64,000 bases of DNA. It comes from Thermoplasmata archaeon. GTDB lineage: Archaea; Thermoplasmatota; Thermoplasmata; Halarchaeoplasmatales; Halarchaeoplasmataceae. A program made the position numbers and the translations under genes. Within the stretch, counting starts at the first letter, position 1. Each line of letters opens with the position of its first letter. Under the pieces are notes generated by a model, which saw nothing but the letters and a program-made list of their open reading frames with translations, ran no database searches and was not told the DNA's origin. Location: positions 29,667 through 93,666 of the forward strand of contig PWHR01000014.1 of assembly GCA_003554965.1 (NCBI GenBank), read 5' to 3'. This document shows, in pieces, positions 21,370 through 31,255 of this stretch.

Positions 21370-21651
21370 ATGCGTATAGATGTAATACTTTATGGAAAAC
21401 TAGGTAAAAAGGTGGAAGGCTATGACGACACTTTGGGATCTCTTGCAAAGATAGAACTTGAGCTTGAAAAAGAACTGCAGATAGCCCAAGTTATGAAAAG
21501 ATTGGATATAAGAGAGGAAGAAGTGAGCCACATATTTCTTAACAGAGAATATTCTCATCCTGAAAGGGTGGTGGAAGATGGGGACAGGTTGGCCCTTTTT
21601 CCTAAAGATATGGCTCTGCTTTACAAATGGTATTTCTCTAAAAAGAGATAA
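21370..21651 (+). CDS. Second MoaD/ThiS-like ubiquitin-fold protein without C-terminal Gly-Gly
   Basis: MRIDVILYGKLGKKVEGYDDT...VEDGDRLALFPKDMALLYKWYFSKKR; immediately downstream of the GG-ending MoaD-like gene (upstream start 21349 possible). Confidence 0.65.
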   Translation: MRIDVILYGKLGKKVEGYDDTLGSLAKIELELEKELQIAQVMKRLDIREEEVSHIFLNREYSHPERVVEDGDRLALFPKDMALLYKWYFSKKR

Positions 21652-21683
21652 ATAGTGCAAGTTCAAAAATTGGCTAAAGGGAG

Positions 21684-22094
21684 TTGAAAAAGATGCTTGT
21701 GATGGAATTCGACGGGTCATGCAAAAATAATCCTGGCGGATCGGGAGGATATGGGGTCGTCATAAAAGAAGATGGTAGGATAATAGATGAATTGGCAGGT
21801 AGCCTCAAAGCCAGAGATGGCATGACGAACAACAGAGCGGAGTATATAGCGCTGATAATAGGTCTCAAGTATCTCAAGGCACATTATCCCGAACATTCTA
21901 TAATCTGTAGAGGTGACTCCAAACTCGTCATATATCAGATGACCGGTGAATACAGCGTTAACAGTGATAATCTCTTCGATCTCTGGAAAAGAGCCTCTAA
22001 AGTAGCAAACGTCATGAACGTCTCTTTCGAGTGGATAGAAAGAGAGAGAAATAAGAGAGCCGATGAGCTGAGCAGAAGAAAGATGACGGTTTAA
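21684..22094 (+). CDS. rnhA: Ribonuclease HI
   Basis: D-E-D-D residues in FDGSCKNNPG, TNNRAEY, RGDSKL, KRADELS. Confidence 0.95.
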   Translation: MKKMLVMEFDGSCKNNPGGSGGYGVVIKEDGRIIDELAGSLKARDGMTNNRAEYIALIIGLKYLKAHYPEHSIICRGDSKLVIYQMTGEYSVNSDNLFDLWKRASKVANVMNVSFEWIERERNKRADELSRRKMTV

Positions 22095-23590
22095 ACTAGC
22101 CCATAGATCGGCTCATATTTTTCTTTCAGATATTCTATATGATAGTTCTCGTTCAACCCTTCTCCAGTCAGTCTTTTGGTCATCTCTTCCGCTTTATACC
22201 TTCTACCGTGCTGATGTATGTTATCTCTTAACCATTCTCTGAGTTGTTGGAATCTCCCTTCATAGATGTTCTGCTTTAGGCCGCTGATATCATCTTTCGC
22301 ACTCTGAAATATCTGTGCTGAATACAGGTTCCCCAAAGCATAAGAAGGGAAATATCCGAACTGACCTGCGGACCAGTGGACGTCTTGAAGAACGCCGTGA
22401 GATGGATCTTCAGGCACTATATCGAGGTATTCCTCCATCTTATTTTCCCAAACGACTTTACTCTCTTCAGGCTCTATTTCTTCCCTGAAAAGTCCCAGCT
22501 CTAGATCATACCGGAGGGCTATGTGGAGATTGTAGGTGACCTCGTCTGCTTCAACCCTGATGAAGGTAGGTTTAACTCTGTTTATCCTCCTGTAAAAATC
22601 CTCTTTTGAAACGTCTTTTAAATTAGAGAATTCGCTCTGTAGTTTTGGGAAAAGATAATCCATAAATTCCTGACTCCTGCCGACGAAATTTTCCCACAAA
22701 CGAGATTGAGATTCATGAAAACCCATAGATATTCTCTTTCCTAAAGGATGTCCGTACCATTCTGGAGGTAGACCCTGTTCGTAAAGAGCGTGCCCAGTCT
22801 CGTGCATCAGGCTGAAAAGAGAAGTGAGATTATCTTCTGAATATCTGTTGGTTATCCTAACATCATCGTCCATGCCGATGGTGAAGGGATGCACCGTCTC
22901 ATCCAACCTTCCATGATCGTAATCGTAACCGAGGTCAGCTGCCAATTCTCTGCAGATACTTTTCTGCTTTTCTATCGGAAATTTTTTTCCTTTGAATACG
23001 CCCTCTCCCGGTTTTTTGTTAATTGATAACATTTCTGAAACTATAGAGCTCAGTTCTTTTTTCATTGGTTCAAAGATACTTTCGATCTTCTCAGCGGTGA
23101 AACCCGGTTCAAATTCCTCTACAAGTGCATCATAAGGTTCATTTTCGTAGCCGATGTATTCTGCGACCTCTTTCTTCAATTCTATCTGCTTTTCTAGATG
23201 AGGTAAAAAAAGTTCAAAATCTGACTTCTCCCTAGCTTTTTCCCATGCAGACTGAGACTTAGTGGAGACCTTTGACATCTCCTGGATGAGATCATCAGGA
23301 ACCTTATACTTCCTCTCAAAATCCCTGGTCATCTCTCTTACCGCAGCTTTTTCTACATCGTCCAGTTCAGCCTGCTTGGATTCTTTGTTCAATTTTTCTA
23401 TACATTCTTTGGTTTTCTCAGATGTGAGCTTTTTGTGGTACAGACTAGAAAGTTCAGCTTTTGTTTTAGAACGCCCTTCAAGTGCACCTTTCGGCATATA
23501 GGTCCTTTCATCCCATGCCAGAAGGTAAAGAGCCCTTTCCATACTGCGAAGCTGTTCTGAGATTTTTAAAAGTTCATCATAGGTAGACAT
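22091..23590 (-). CDS. M32 family carboxypeptidase Taq-type
   Basis: HEXXH motif SLMHETGHALYEQGLPPEWYGHPLG; start at ATG 23590 (MSTYDELLKIS). Confidence 0.95.
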   Translation of the reverse strand: MSTYDELLKISEQLRSMERALYLLAWDERTYMPKGALEGRSKTKAELSSLYHKKLTSEKTKECIEKLNKESKQAELDDVEKAAVREMTRDFERKYKVPDDLIQEMSKVSTKSQSAWEKAREKSDFELFLPHLEKQIELKKEVAEYIGYENEPYDALVEEFEPGFTAEKIESIFEPMKKELSSIVSEMLSINKKPGEGVFKGKKFPIEKQKSICRELAADLGYDYDHGRLDETVHPFTIGMDDDVRITNRYSEDNLTSLFSLMHETGHALYEQGLPPEWYGHPLGKRISMGFHESQSRLWENFVGRSQEFMDYLFPKLQSEFSNLKDVSKEDFYRRINRVKPTFIRVEADEVTYNLHIALRYDLELGLFREEIEPEESKVVWENKMEEYLDIVPEDPSHGVLQDVHWSAGQFGYFPSYALGNLYSAQIFQSAKDDISGLKQNIYEGRFQQLREWLRDNIHQHGRRYKAEEMTKRLTGEGLNENYHIEYLKEKYEPIYGLV

Positions 23591-23664
23591 GGATAGAGTT
23601 AAGATTGAATGTTTTATAAAATTAACTCCTCGATTTTTGTTAGAAAAAGATGGAAAGGCATCGA

Positions 23665-24465
23665 TCATTTATTTTTCCCAACGATGATGTATCCACATTC
23701 TGTAGTGATCATTCCTTCAAACTTCTTTTCAAGTTCTTCAATCAATCGTTGCTTCGCACTATTCTCTAAACTTCGAGGAAGTCTCCTCAGGTAACTTTGA
23801 TCACTTTTTGCATCAACCCTTTTCAGACAATTTTCTATACTGGTCTTCTCTCGGAAATTAAACTCAGTAAAGTTTACTATCTCTAAACCTGCTTTTTTTA
23901 AGTGTTTTTCGATCCTTTCATGGGATATCACTTTTTTTCCGATGAGTTCTTCTGCTTCAGCTCCGAATTCTCTCATCACCTTTTCATAGCTCTCTTGGAC
24001 CTCTTTGTACCATTCAGGTGAAGGGGCTATTATCCCTACTCTACCATCTTTCTTCAATATATTTTTGATTTTTTTGAGAAAAGATAGATGATCAGAAATC
24101 CAGTGAAATAGATATGAGCTCACACAGATGTCAAATTTCTTTTCGAAATCTGTGTTTATAAAATCAGAGTTGATGAATTCTATATTCTCTGCTCCGATTT
24201 CTCTCGATCTTTTTCTAGCCAATCTTATCATCTTTTCTGAGAGATCCAATCCGATTATCTTTCCTTTATCTAGTCTTTGAGCTATAGTTCTAGTGAGCTC
24301 TCCCGGTCCGCATCCGATGTCCAAAACTCTTTCATTCCCCTCAATATTTAAAGTATTGAGAAGCATATTGTATTGGCACAATTTGCAGGGTATAACCCAA
24401 TCTTCGTAATCTTCAGCGGTTCTATCATATATCTCTCTAACTTTATCTTGATCCAATCTAACCAC
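23665..24465 (-). CDS. SAM-dependent class I methyltransferase
   Basis: VLDIGCGPGELTRTIAQ motif I, IIGLDLSEKMIRLARKRS. Confidence 0.9.
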   Translation of the reverse strand: MVRLDQDKVREIYDRTAEDYEDWVIPCKLCQYNMLLNTLNIEGNERVLDIGCGPGELTRTIAQRLDKGKIIGLDLSEKMIRLARKRSREIGAENIEFINSDFINTDFEKKFDICVSSYLFHWISDHLSFLKKIKNILKKDGRVGIIAPSPEWYKEVQESYEKVMREFGAEAEELIGKKVISHERIEKHLKKAGLEIVNFTEFNFREKTSIENCLKRVDAKSDQSYLRRLPRSLENSAKQRLIEELEKKFEGMITTECGYIIVGKNK

Positions 24466-24600
24466 CTTTCAATGTTATATGAACGTCTTTCGTTTTTGAC
24501 ATCAATCCATTTCTATAACGGAGTTATACTTAAGGCTTTTCAAAATATTATAGATTGATGGGAACGAAAGGAAATTGATATGACTGGATCGAATAAAAAA

Positions 24601-24873
24601 TCAGAGATGATGTTCTTCGAGTTGTCCTCTATCTAGATGTCTTACAAGATGAGTTTTCGCCTTGGATATAACTTCATCTTTGGATTTTCCTATGAACTCT
24701 TCTTGGCAACCTTCGTAGACGCAATCGAATTTGTATCCTTCTATCTTGAATTTCTTTATCGGTAGTGTGCATTCATCTCCGTCACTCAACATGCACTCTT
24801 CGACCTGTTCTTCAATCTCCAAATCGAGATCTTCTAGCTTTTCTTCCTCTCCGATCTTGATCTTTTCGATCAT
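24601..24873 (-). CDS. Small acidic protein with DUF1059-like C-terminal half
   Basis: FDCVYEGCQEEFIGKSKDEVISKAKTHLVRH resembles DUF1059-type C-x(n)-C...H pattern; weak. Confidence 0.5.
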   Translation of the reverse strand: MIEKIKIGEEEKLEDLDLEIEEQVEECMLSDGDECTLPIKKFKIEGYKFDCVYEGCQEEFIGKSKDEVISKAKTHLVRHLDRGQLEEHHL

Positions 24874-25011
24874 GGTAAGATAACATTGTTATTGAGGTAT
24901 TTATAGGTAATGCTTTCCTGAAAATAAAGGACCTGAAGAAGAATATAGAAGGAGCTTCATTCGGTTAAGACTCATGAGAAAGCTTAAAACAACACGTTAG
25001 AATAAAAGATC

Positions 25012-25569
25012 ATGTCGGAAAAAAAGATCGACCTCGATGAAGCCGAAAAGGAAGTCGAACTGGTCAGTAAAAGGTTAGCTCTGCTGCATCTCTCCTATGC
25101 AAAGACTCTGATCGATGAATTTGGAAAGGAAAAAGGAGAGAAGTTGGTATTGAAGGCGATCAAAAAGTACGGTAAACAAATCGGTAAGGAAAGGAGAAAA
25201 GAGATAAAGGAAAAAGGATTGGAAACAGACCCTGAGAATTTCAGTAAAGGCGATGCTTTAAGGACACCACGTTTCGGTATGCACTCCAGGATAGAAAAGG
25301 AGAAGGATAAGCTCAAGGCATACGGTTGCGTGCTCGGAGATTTCTGGAAAGATGAGGGGGAAAGTGATATAGGCAGATTATACTGCTATGTTGATGCCGC
25401 TAAATATATGGGCTTTAACGAAGATTTTGTACAGATCCACTCTAAGGCTATAACGATGAACGATCCTCACTGCAAATTTTTGATAAAATCTGCCTCGAAG
25501 GAGCAAAAGGAGTTGTTTGAATCCGAAGATGCCGATTTTTCTCCAGTTGACAATTATTTAGAGGATTGA
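25012..25569 (+). CDS. L-2-amino-thiazoline-4-carboxylate hydrolase-like family protein
   Basis: YAKTLIDEFGKEKGEKLVLKAIKKYGKQIGKERR...CYVDAAKYMGFNEDFVQIHSKAITMNDPHCKFLI. Confidence 0.65.
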   Translation: MSEKKIDLDEAEKEVELVSKRLALLHLSYAKTLIDEFGKEKGEKLVLKAIKKYGKQIGKERRKEIKEKGLETDPENFSKGDALRTPRFGMHSRIEKEKDKLKAYGCVLGDFWKDEGESDIGRLYCYVDAAKYMGFNEDFVQIHSKAITMNDPHCKFLIKSASKEQKELFESEDADFSPVDNYLED

Positions 25570-25694
25570 AAGCATCGAAAGTATCTAGGATTGTAATTTT
25601 TGTTATCTTAGCAAAACTTATTTATAAAACAAGCTCAACATTTAGTAACAAATTTGTACTGAAACGAAAAACAAATTAAAATTGGTGTAATAAT

Positions 25695-26702
25695 ATGTCA
25701 CTGAAAACAGGAGCAAAGAATGCGGTTAAAAAATGTATGGGGGTAAAACCAGATGAAAAAGTAGTCATACTTTCCGATTCTAATACGGCTAAAATAGGTA
25801 AAAATCTGGAAAGTGCAGCCCTAAACGTAACAGATGACGTGAAATTTTTCAATCTTGCTTCATATGGGGACAGACCCTTGTCAAGATTTCCTCAAACCAT
25901 AGAAAAAGAAGCCGACGAAGCCGATGTAACATTTTGGACTGCAAGATCCTATGATGGAGAACTGGAATCTGTGAGGATACCTTTTATAGAAGCCGCATTG
26001 AACGACGGTAGGCACGGCCACATGGTCAATGTGACTGAAGACGTTATGAAATATGGTATGTCCGTTGATTACGAGAAGATAAAGAAGTTCACGGAGAGAC
26101 TAGCCGAAAAACTTGAAAGAACTGAAACCATCAGAGTCACAAATGAACAGGGAACGGACCTCGAAGTAACTTTTTCAGATAAACATAACTGGATCCCTTC
26201 AACTGGAGTCTACAAAGAAAAAGGTTACTGGGGAAATCTTCCCGATGGTGAGATTTATACCGTTCCTTTTACGATGGAAGGAAAGATAGTGGTCGACGGC
26301 ATGTTAGGTGATCATTTTCCAAATAAGTTCCAACATGAAGATCTTCAAAAAGACCCTCTGACCGTAGTGGTGGAAAACAACGATAAACCACATTCGACTG
26401 AGATTCATTGTGAAAATAAAGAACTAGAACGAGAAGTTAAAGAATATCTATCTAGAAATGAATGTTCATCCCGGGTAGGAGAATTTGGCATGGGAACAAA
26501 TATATTCTTAGACAAATTCACCAATAACTCTTTACTAGATGAAAAATATCCTGGAGTTCACATAGCCTTTGGAGATCCATTGGGGAGAGAGACCAACGCG
26601 GATTGGAGCTGCCCTGAGCATTTGGACATGATCCTCACCAAAACTAATGTCTGGTTGGACGGCGAAAAGATATTAGAGGATGGCGAATATCTTATTCTGT
26701 GA
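25695..26702 (+). CDS. M29-like metal-dependent aminopeptidase
   Basis: VKPDEKVVILSDSNTAKIGKNLESAA; GEIYTVPFTMEGKIVVDGML; HIAFGDPLGRETNADWSCPEHLDMIL. Confidence 0.8.
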   Translation: MSLKTGAKNAVKKCMGVKPDEKVVILSDSNTAKIGKNLESAALNVTDDVKFFNLASYGDRPLSRFPQTIEKEADEADVTFWTARSYDGELESVRIPFIEAALNDGRHGHMVNVTEDVMKYGMSVDYEKIKKFTERLAEKLERTETIRVTNEQGTDLEVTFSDKHNWIPSTGVYKEKGYWGNLPDGEIYTVPFTMEGKIVVDGMLGDHFPNKFQHEDLQKDPLTVVVENNDKPHSTEIHCENKELEREVKEYLSRNECSSRVGEFGMGTNIFLDKFTNNSLLDEKYPGVHIAFGDPLGRETNADWSCPEHLDMILTKTNVWLDGEKILEDGEYLIL

Positions 26703-26757
26703 TATATACCACTGACAAAGATACCTCAGAAGTTCTATCCAAAGAATTCTAACTGCA

Positions 26758-27378
26758 TCATCTTTCAAATAGGGACTTCAATCTTTCTACAAGATAGGAT
26801 ATGATGTCTACCAGGAGTTTCCAGATCTCTTTCAGAAAGTTGAAACTTTTTTCATAGTACATGGAAGCCGCCACGATCAACGTCAGGAAAAGACCAGAGG
26901 ATACTTCAGAGACGCTCGCATACTGGGTAGCAGTATCTCCAGCCGTCATGGTCTCTCCTACTATCTGAGTTTCCTCCGCCAATATCACCCCGTAGTTTAT
27001 GGAAAAATCAGGAATGGGCACTGGTCCGATAAATTGAAAGAACATCTCGGCTTCGAAGTAATAAAAATCTGTTAATATTGGATATAGGAGTGCTATCCCT
27101 TCTGCAAGATCCAAGACGAGATGAGAAAGAAGGTAAAAGAAGGCTATCAGACCATAACTTCGATACTCGGGATAAAATCTATCTAGGTATAAGATCACTA
27201 GAATCGGAATGATTACTGCTATCCATACATTATGGAAAACCATCCTATGAGCTCCAGGGATGAAAAAATCCAAGTCCATCACAACGGCGAAAGGAAGCAT
27301 CAACAGAACTTTCCTGGTATCCACCCTCAAAGCTAGAAGTATGATCAGTGGTAACATTATGTGGGCGGCGGTATCCAT
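26758..27378 (-). CDS. Membrane-bound metal-dependent hydrolase-like (DUF457/YdjM-like)
   Basis: MDTAAHIMLPLIILLAL, DLDFFIPGAHRMVFHNVWIAVIIP, HLVLDLAEGIALLYP His/Asp motifs in TM context. Confidence 0.65.
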   Translation of the reverse strand: MDTAAHIMLPLIILLALRVDTRKVLLMLPFAVVMDLDFFIPGAHRMVFHNVWIAVIIPILVILYLDRFYPEYRSYGLIAFFYLLSHLVLDLAEGIALLYPILTDFYYFEAEMFFQFIGPVPIPDFSINYGVILAEETQIVGETMTAGDTATQYASVSEVSSGLFLTLIVAASMYYEKSFNFLKEIWKLLVDIISYLVERLKSLFER

Positions 27379-27463
27379 ATTTACATCTTATCTTTGAGAG
27401 GGTATATAATAGTAAGGGTGGGAAACATTCAAATCAAAGTACAAATGATTAAGTAAAGCAATC

Positions 27464-28288
27464 ATGACTAACACTGAAGGTCCACTGTTAACAATCGGTG
27501 GGAACATAAAAGAGGCGAAATACAATCCTATAATGGAAAAATTATCCCAAATCGTGAAAGATGATAACGAGCCACCTTTCAAGATCGGAGTCATCCCTGT
27601 AGCTAGTCAAGAACCGGAAGAAAGCGGAGAAAGATACTCAGATATTTTCAAATCATTCGATCTAGATCCAGTGATAATAAATCCCGAGAATAGAGAGGAG
27701 GTCGATGATGATGAAATGCTCGAAAAAGCGAGGGATGTAGGAGCTTATTTCTTGACCGGTGGGAACCAGCTCAGGATAACTACTCTTCTGGGTGGGACTG
27801 AACTATTGAAAGTTATAAGAGAGAAACATGAAAATGGTTGTTTGATAGCCGGTACGAGCGCAGGGTCTGTTTGTATGACCGATCTTATGATATCTTACGG
27901 TGAAAGTGAAAACGCCTATTTGACAGGTGTAGTAGAACTCACCCGTGGACTACACTTTTTAAATCATGTAGTTATCGACACTCACTTCACGGCTAGAGGG
28001 AGATTCCCTCGACTTGTACATGTGGTCGCGGAAAATCCCAGCAGCTTAGGTATCGGTCTCGGAGAGGATACCGCCGCTGTTTGGTATCCTCATGAATCTC
28101 GATTCGAGGTTATAGGCAGCAGGAACATAGTGGTAGTGGATGGAAAAAATATCAAACATACCAATGTATCTGAAATAGGACCTGACACACCTCTTCATGC
28201 TGAGGGTATCACAGTTCATATACTATCTAACTGTTGCGGATTCGACCTGGAAGAGAGGAAACCTTGGTTCCCCGAAAATCACGATTGA
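27464..28288 (+). CDS. cphB: Cyanophycinase
   Basis: YFLTGGNQLRIT, LIAGTSAGSVCMTDLMI (nucleophile Ser), VVIDTHFTARGRFPRLVHVVAENPSSLGIGLGEDTAAVW. Confidence 0.93.
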   Translation: MTNTEGPLLTIGGNIKEAKYNPIMEKLSQIVKDDNEPPFKIGVIPVASQEPEESGERYSDIFKSFDLDPVIINPENREEVDDDEMLEKARDVGAYFLTGGNQLRITTLLGGTELLKVIREKHENGCLIAGTSAGSVCMTDLMISYGESENAYLTGVVELTRGLHFLNHVVIDTHFTARGRFPRLVHVVAENPSSLGIGLGEDTAAVWYPHESRFEVIGSRNIVVVDGKNIKHTNVSEIGPDTPLHAEGITVHILSNCCGFDLEERKPWFPENHD

Positions 28289-28318
28289 ACTGATGTGGGA
28301 ACCCCTTTTTCCTTCGAT

Positions 28319-31018
28319 CTAGATAGCTACTGTACCTAAACCTTTTTCTTGACCATCAGCATCTTCCATAGGTCTCTCTTCAATGGCGGGGAAAAATTCT
28401 TCCATACTTTCTGAGTCAAGGTCCAAATTTGCACAAACGATCACGTCTCCTGTATCACTTTTTCCCATCGCAAAGCCTATAGCCTTTTTTGGGTCTTCTA
28501 TTATAGTGGGAACTTTCCCGGTGGATTCACTCCCTTTTCCCAGTAGCGAAGCTATTTCTCCCTTCTTCCGACCGCGCCTCAAGTGAACTCTCTCTGTGAA
28601 TATCAATTCATCGAAACCTTTTGCGGCAACTTTTCCACTATCGATTATGCTCTTGTCGGCTCTATCGCCTATGCCCGTATAAACGAGTATGTTGTTGTTG
28701 TTTTTGCTTGCAAGGTGCTCAGCGAAGTCACTTAGTTTTTCCAAGCCGTCAGGATTGTGGGCATAATCTAACACCACTTTTCTCTCTTCTATGTCAAAGA
28801 CGTTCAGTCTACCTGGCGTTGTTTTTTCATCCATCTGGAATCTCTTCAATGTATTTTTGAACTTATCGACTTTTAGCCCACTAGCATAGGCTGAAGCCAT
28901 CGCCCCTAATGTGTTCTCTACCAGCATCTTAACACCGCCTAAAAGATAGGGTATCTCTTTCACATTTGCGATTATCAATCGTTTATCTTGAAGATGAGCA
29001 ACAAGATCGTTGTCTTCCATGAAGAAAGCCTCACCACCCTTTTTTATGTGATCTTCTATCAACTCGTTTTTTTCCACTCCAAATAAGATTATGTTCCCGT
29101 TGGCTCTCCCCATCAATTTTTCAGCATAATCATCGTTTCCGTTGATTACTGCATAACCGTCTTCCTCTACCACTTCGACCAATAGCGATTTAGCCCAGAA
29201 AATGTCATCTAAGTCTTTGATCCCATCGACACCGATATGATCTTCTCTTATATTCAACACTGTACCGACTTTACATTTGTCGAATCCTAACCCTCTTTTA
29301 ACTATACCTCCTCTAGCACTTTCAAGGACCGCATAATCGACTTCAGGATCTTGGAGGATAACGTTGGCACTCCATGGACCAGTGGTGTCTCCGTCAGCTA
29401 CCTTCAGATCGTTCGACCAGATCCCACCTGTAACGGCCAATCCAGTATGATGACCTTGGTTCTTGGCTAACCATTCCACGATCCTCGAGGTGGTGGTCTT
29501 TCCATTTGTTCCGGTAATAGCAACCACTGGTATCCTTCCATTTCCGGAGGGATAAAGATGATCTATGATCTTTTCTCCAACTGGTTGTGGTTCACCCGAA
29601 GATGGGGCTATATGCATCCTTAAGCCGGGACTCGAATTGATCTCGATTATACCCCAATCCATATCCTCAACATGCAAAGATATATCATCTGAGATCAGAT
29701 CTACTCCCATTAGGTCGAGACCTATTATTTTACTGGTCCTTTCCAAGATCCTTTTTAAGCTTTGATGTATCCTATCAGTTTGATCTTCAGCAGTTCCTCC
29801 TGTGCTTATGTTGGCTGTGTCTCTCAACCAGATCCTTTCACCTTCTTCAGGTATAGATTCAAGGGTGAGCTGCTGCCTCTCCAAGTTGATCCTTGCTTCA
29901 TCGTCGATAGAGATCTTCGTCAGTACCGAATCATGATCATCTCCTCTCTTTGGATCCTTATTTGTAAGTTCGATCAACTCTTTCACGGTACTTGATCCAT
30001 CGCCTATTATGTGAGCGGGAATCCTTTTTGCTACAGCTACAACCTCATGATCTACAAGTAGTACTCTGTAATCGTCACCTTTTAGATATTTTTCCACCAG
30101 GATATAGGTGGAGTGCTCCTCGGCGAGAGAGAAGGCCTTGCTCAGCTCATCTGGATTTTTTATATTGACGAAGACGCCATTGCCGTGATGTCCACTGACT
30201 GGTTTTATGACCACCGGATACCCTATATATTCAGCGATCTCCAAACCCTCTTTTGCCGAACTGGCTACTTCTCCTCGTGGTACTGGGAGTCCATAATCGT
30301 ACAGAAGATCCTTGCAGATATCTTTTTCCTGTCCGATCTCGGAACCGATAAGGGATGTTTGTGAAGTTTCTGGGCCCCAGATCATCTTTCTGTTCTTTCC
30401 CCAACCTAGAGAGAAAAGACTGTACTCTTCGTCCGCCCGTTTGTACGGTATATTTTTTTTCTTAGCGGCTTTCAATATGGCAGAAGTACTCGGACCGATC
30501 TTTTCTTTTAAAAATTCATCTTTAGCTTCATCTAATACGTTATCTACGATGCTCTCAAGCCCCTCTTCATCAGAGAGCAGGGCGTTTACTATCTTTATCG
30601 CTTCTTCAAAAGCAAAAGATGCTAGAGACGGATGTTCGTAATCCATGACTATCTTGTATAATCTACCGTCCTCTTCTCTGCTTTTTCCAAAGCCGACTTG
30701 TGCACCCACGGAGTTCTGTATAGAGATAGCCACATGCTCTATGATGTGGGCAGGATAAGTTCCCTCTTCCAATCTCTCAACGAACCCACCTCTATACCCT
30801 TTTGAACATGAATGCTCCTTTAATTCAGGTAAAAGTTTCACTATCTTATCAGCAAAACTTTTGTTCGAAGGAGTTTCTACCCAATCCCCCAGATCTACAT
30901 GAGCTTCCATGACAGGGAAAAGGGCATGAACATTAGGTCCTTCTAGGAATTTTTTTCTTACTTCTATGATTTCTTTTTCAACACTGCTTCCTATTTCTTT
31001 CTTATCAAACATTTTCAT
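28319..31018 (-). CDS. cphA: Cyanophycin synthetase
   Basis: N-terminal CphA domain, ATP-grasp (VVIKPVSGHHGNGVFVNI), Mur-ligase P-loop VVAITGTNGKTTTSRIVEWLA, LDYAHNPDGLEKL. Start at 31018 follows an AAAGGAG Shine-Dalgarno (supplied ORF begins 31063). Confidence 0.95.
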   Translation of the reverse strand: MKMFDKKEIGSSVEKEIIEVRKKFLEGPNVHALFPVMEAHVDLGDWVETPSNKSFADKIVKLLPELKEHSCSKGYRGGFVERLEEGTYPAHIIEHVAISIQNSVGAQVGFGKSREEDGRLYKIVMDYEHPSLASFAFEEAIKIVNALLSDEEGLESIVDNVLDEAKDEFLKEKIGPSTSAILKAAKKKNIPYKRADEEYSLFSLGWGKNRKMIWGPETSQTSLIGSEIGQEKDICKDLLYDYGLPVPRGEVASSAKEGLEIAEYIGYPVVIKPVSGHHGNGVFVNIKNPDELSKAFSLAEEHSTYILVEKYLKGDDYRVLLVDHEVVAVAKRIPAHIIGDGSSTVKELIELTNKDPKRGDDHDSVLTKISIDDEARINLERQQLTLESIPEEGERIWLRDTANISTGGTAEDQTDRIHQSLKRILERTSKIIGLDLMGVDLISDDISLHVEDMDWGIIEINSSPGLRMHIAPSSGEPQPVGEKIIDHLYPSGNGRIPVVAITGTNGKTTTSRIVEWLAKNQGHHTGLAVTGGIWSNDLKVADGDTTGPWSANVILQDPEVDYAVLESARGGIVKRGLGFDKCKVGTVLNIREDHIGVDGIKDLDDIFWAKSLLVEVVEEDGYAVINGNDDYAEKLMGRANGNIILFGVEKNELIEDHIKKGGEAFFMEDNDLVAHLQDKRLIIANVKEIPYLLGGVKMLVENTLGAMASAYASGLKVDKFKNTLKRFQMDEKTTPGRLNVFDIEERKVVLDYAHNPDGLEKLSDFAEHLASKNNNNILVYTGIGDRADKSIIDSGKVAAKGFDELIFTERVHLRRGRKKGEIASLLGKGSESTGKVPTIIEDPKKAIGFAMGKSDTGDVIVCANLDLDSESMEEFFPAIEERPMEDADGQEKGLGTVAI

Positions 31019-31255
31019 ACTATCATCTCCTTTGATTGTAAGGACTGAATGATCTGTACTCACTGACTAAGAGATTTTGAACTATCTCTAGGAATACATG
31101 ATATTATAATCTCCCTCAAGCCTCTTACGAAGGCTAAACAGGTAAGAGTCCTCAATAATCGATATTACCCTTAGTATAAATAGTTTGTCATTTTTCATGG
31201 TGAATAAATTTGAAGGAGAACCTTTATATCAAGAAAAAATCTATCATGAAATGTC

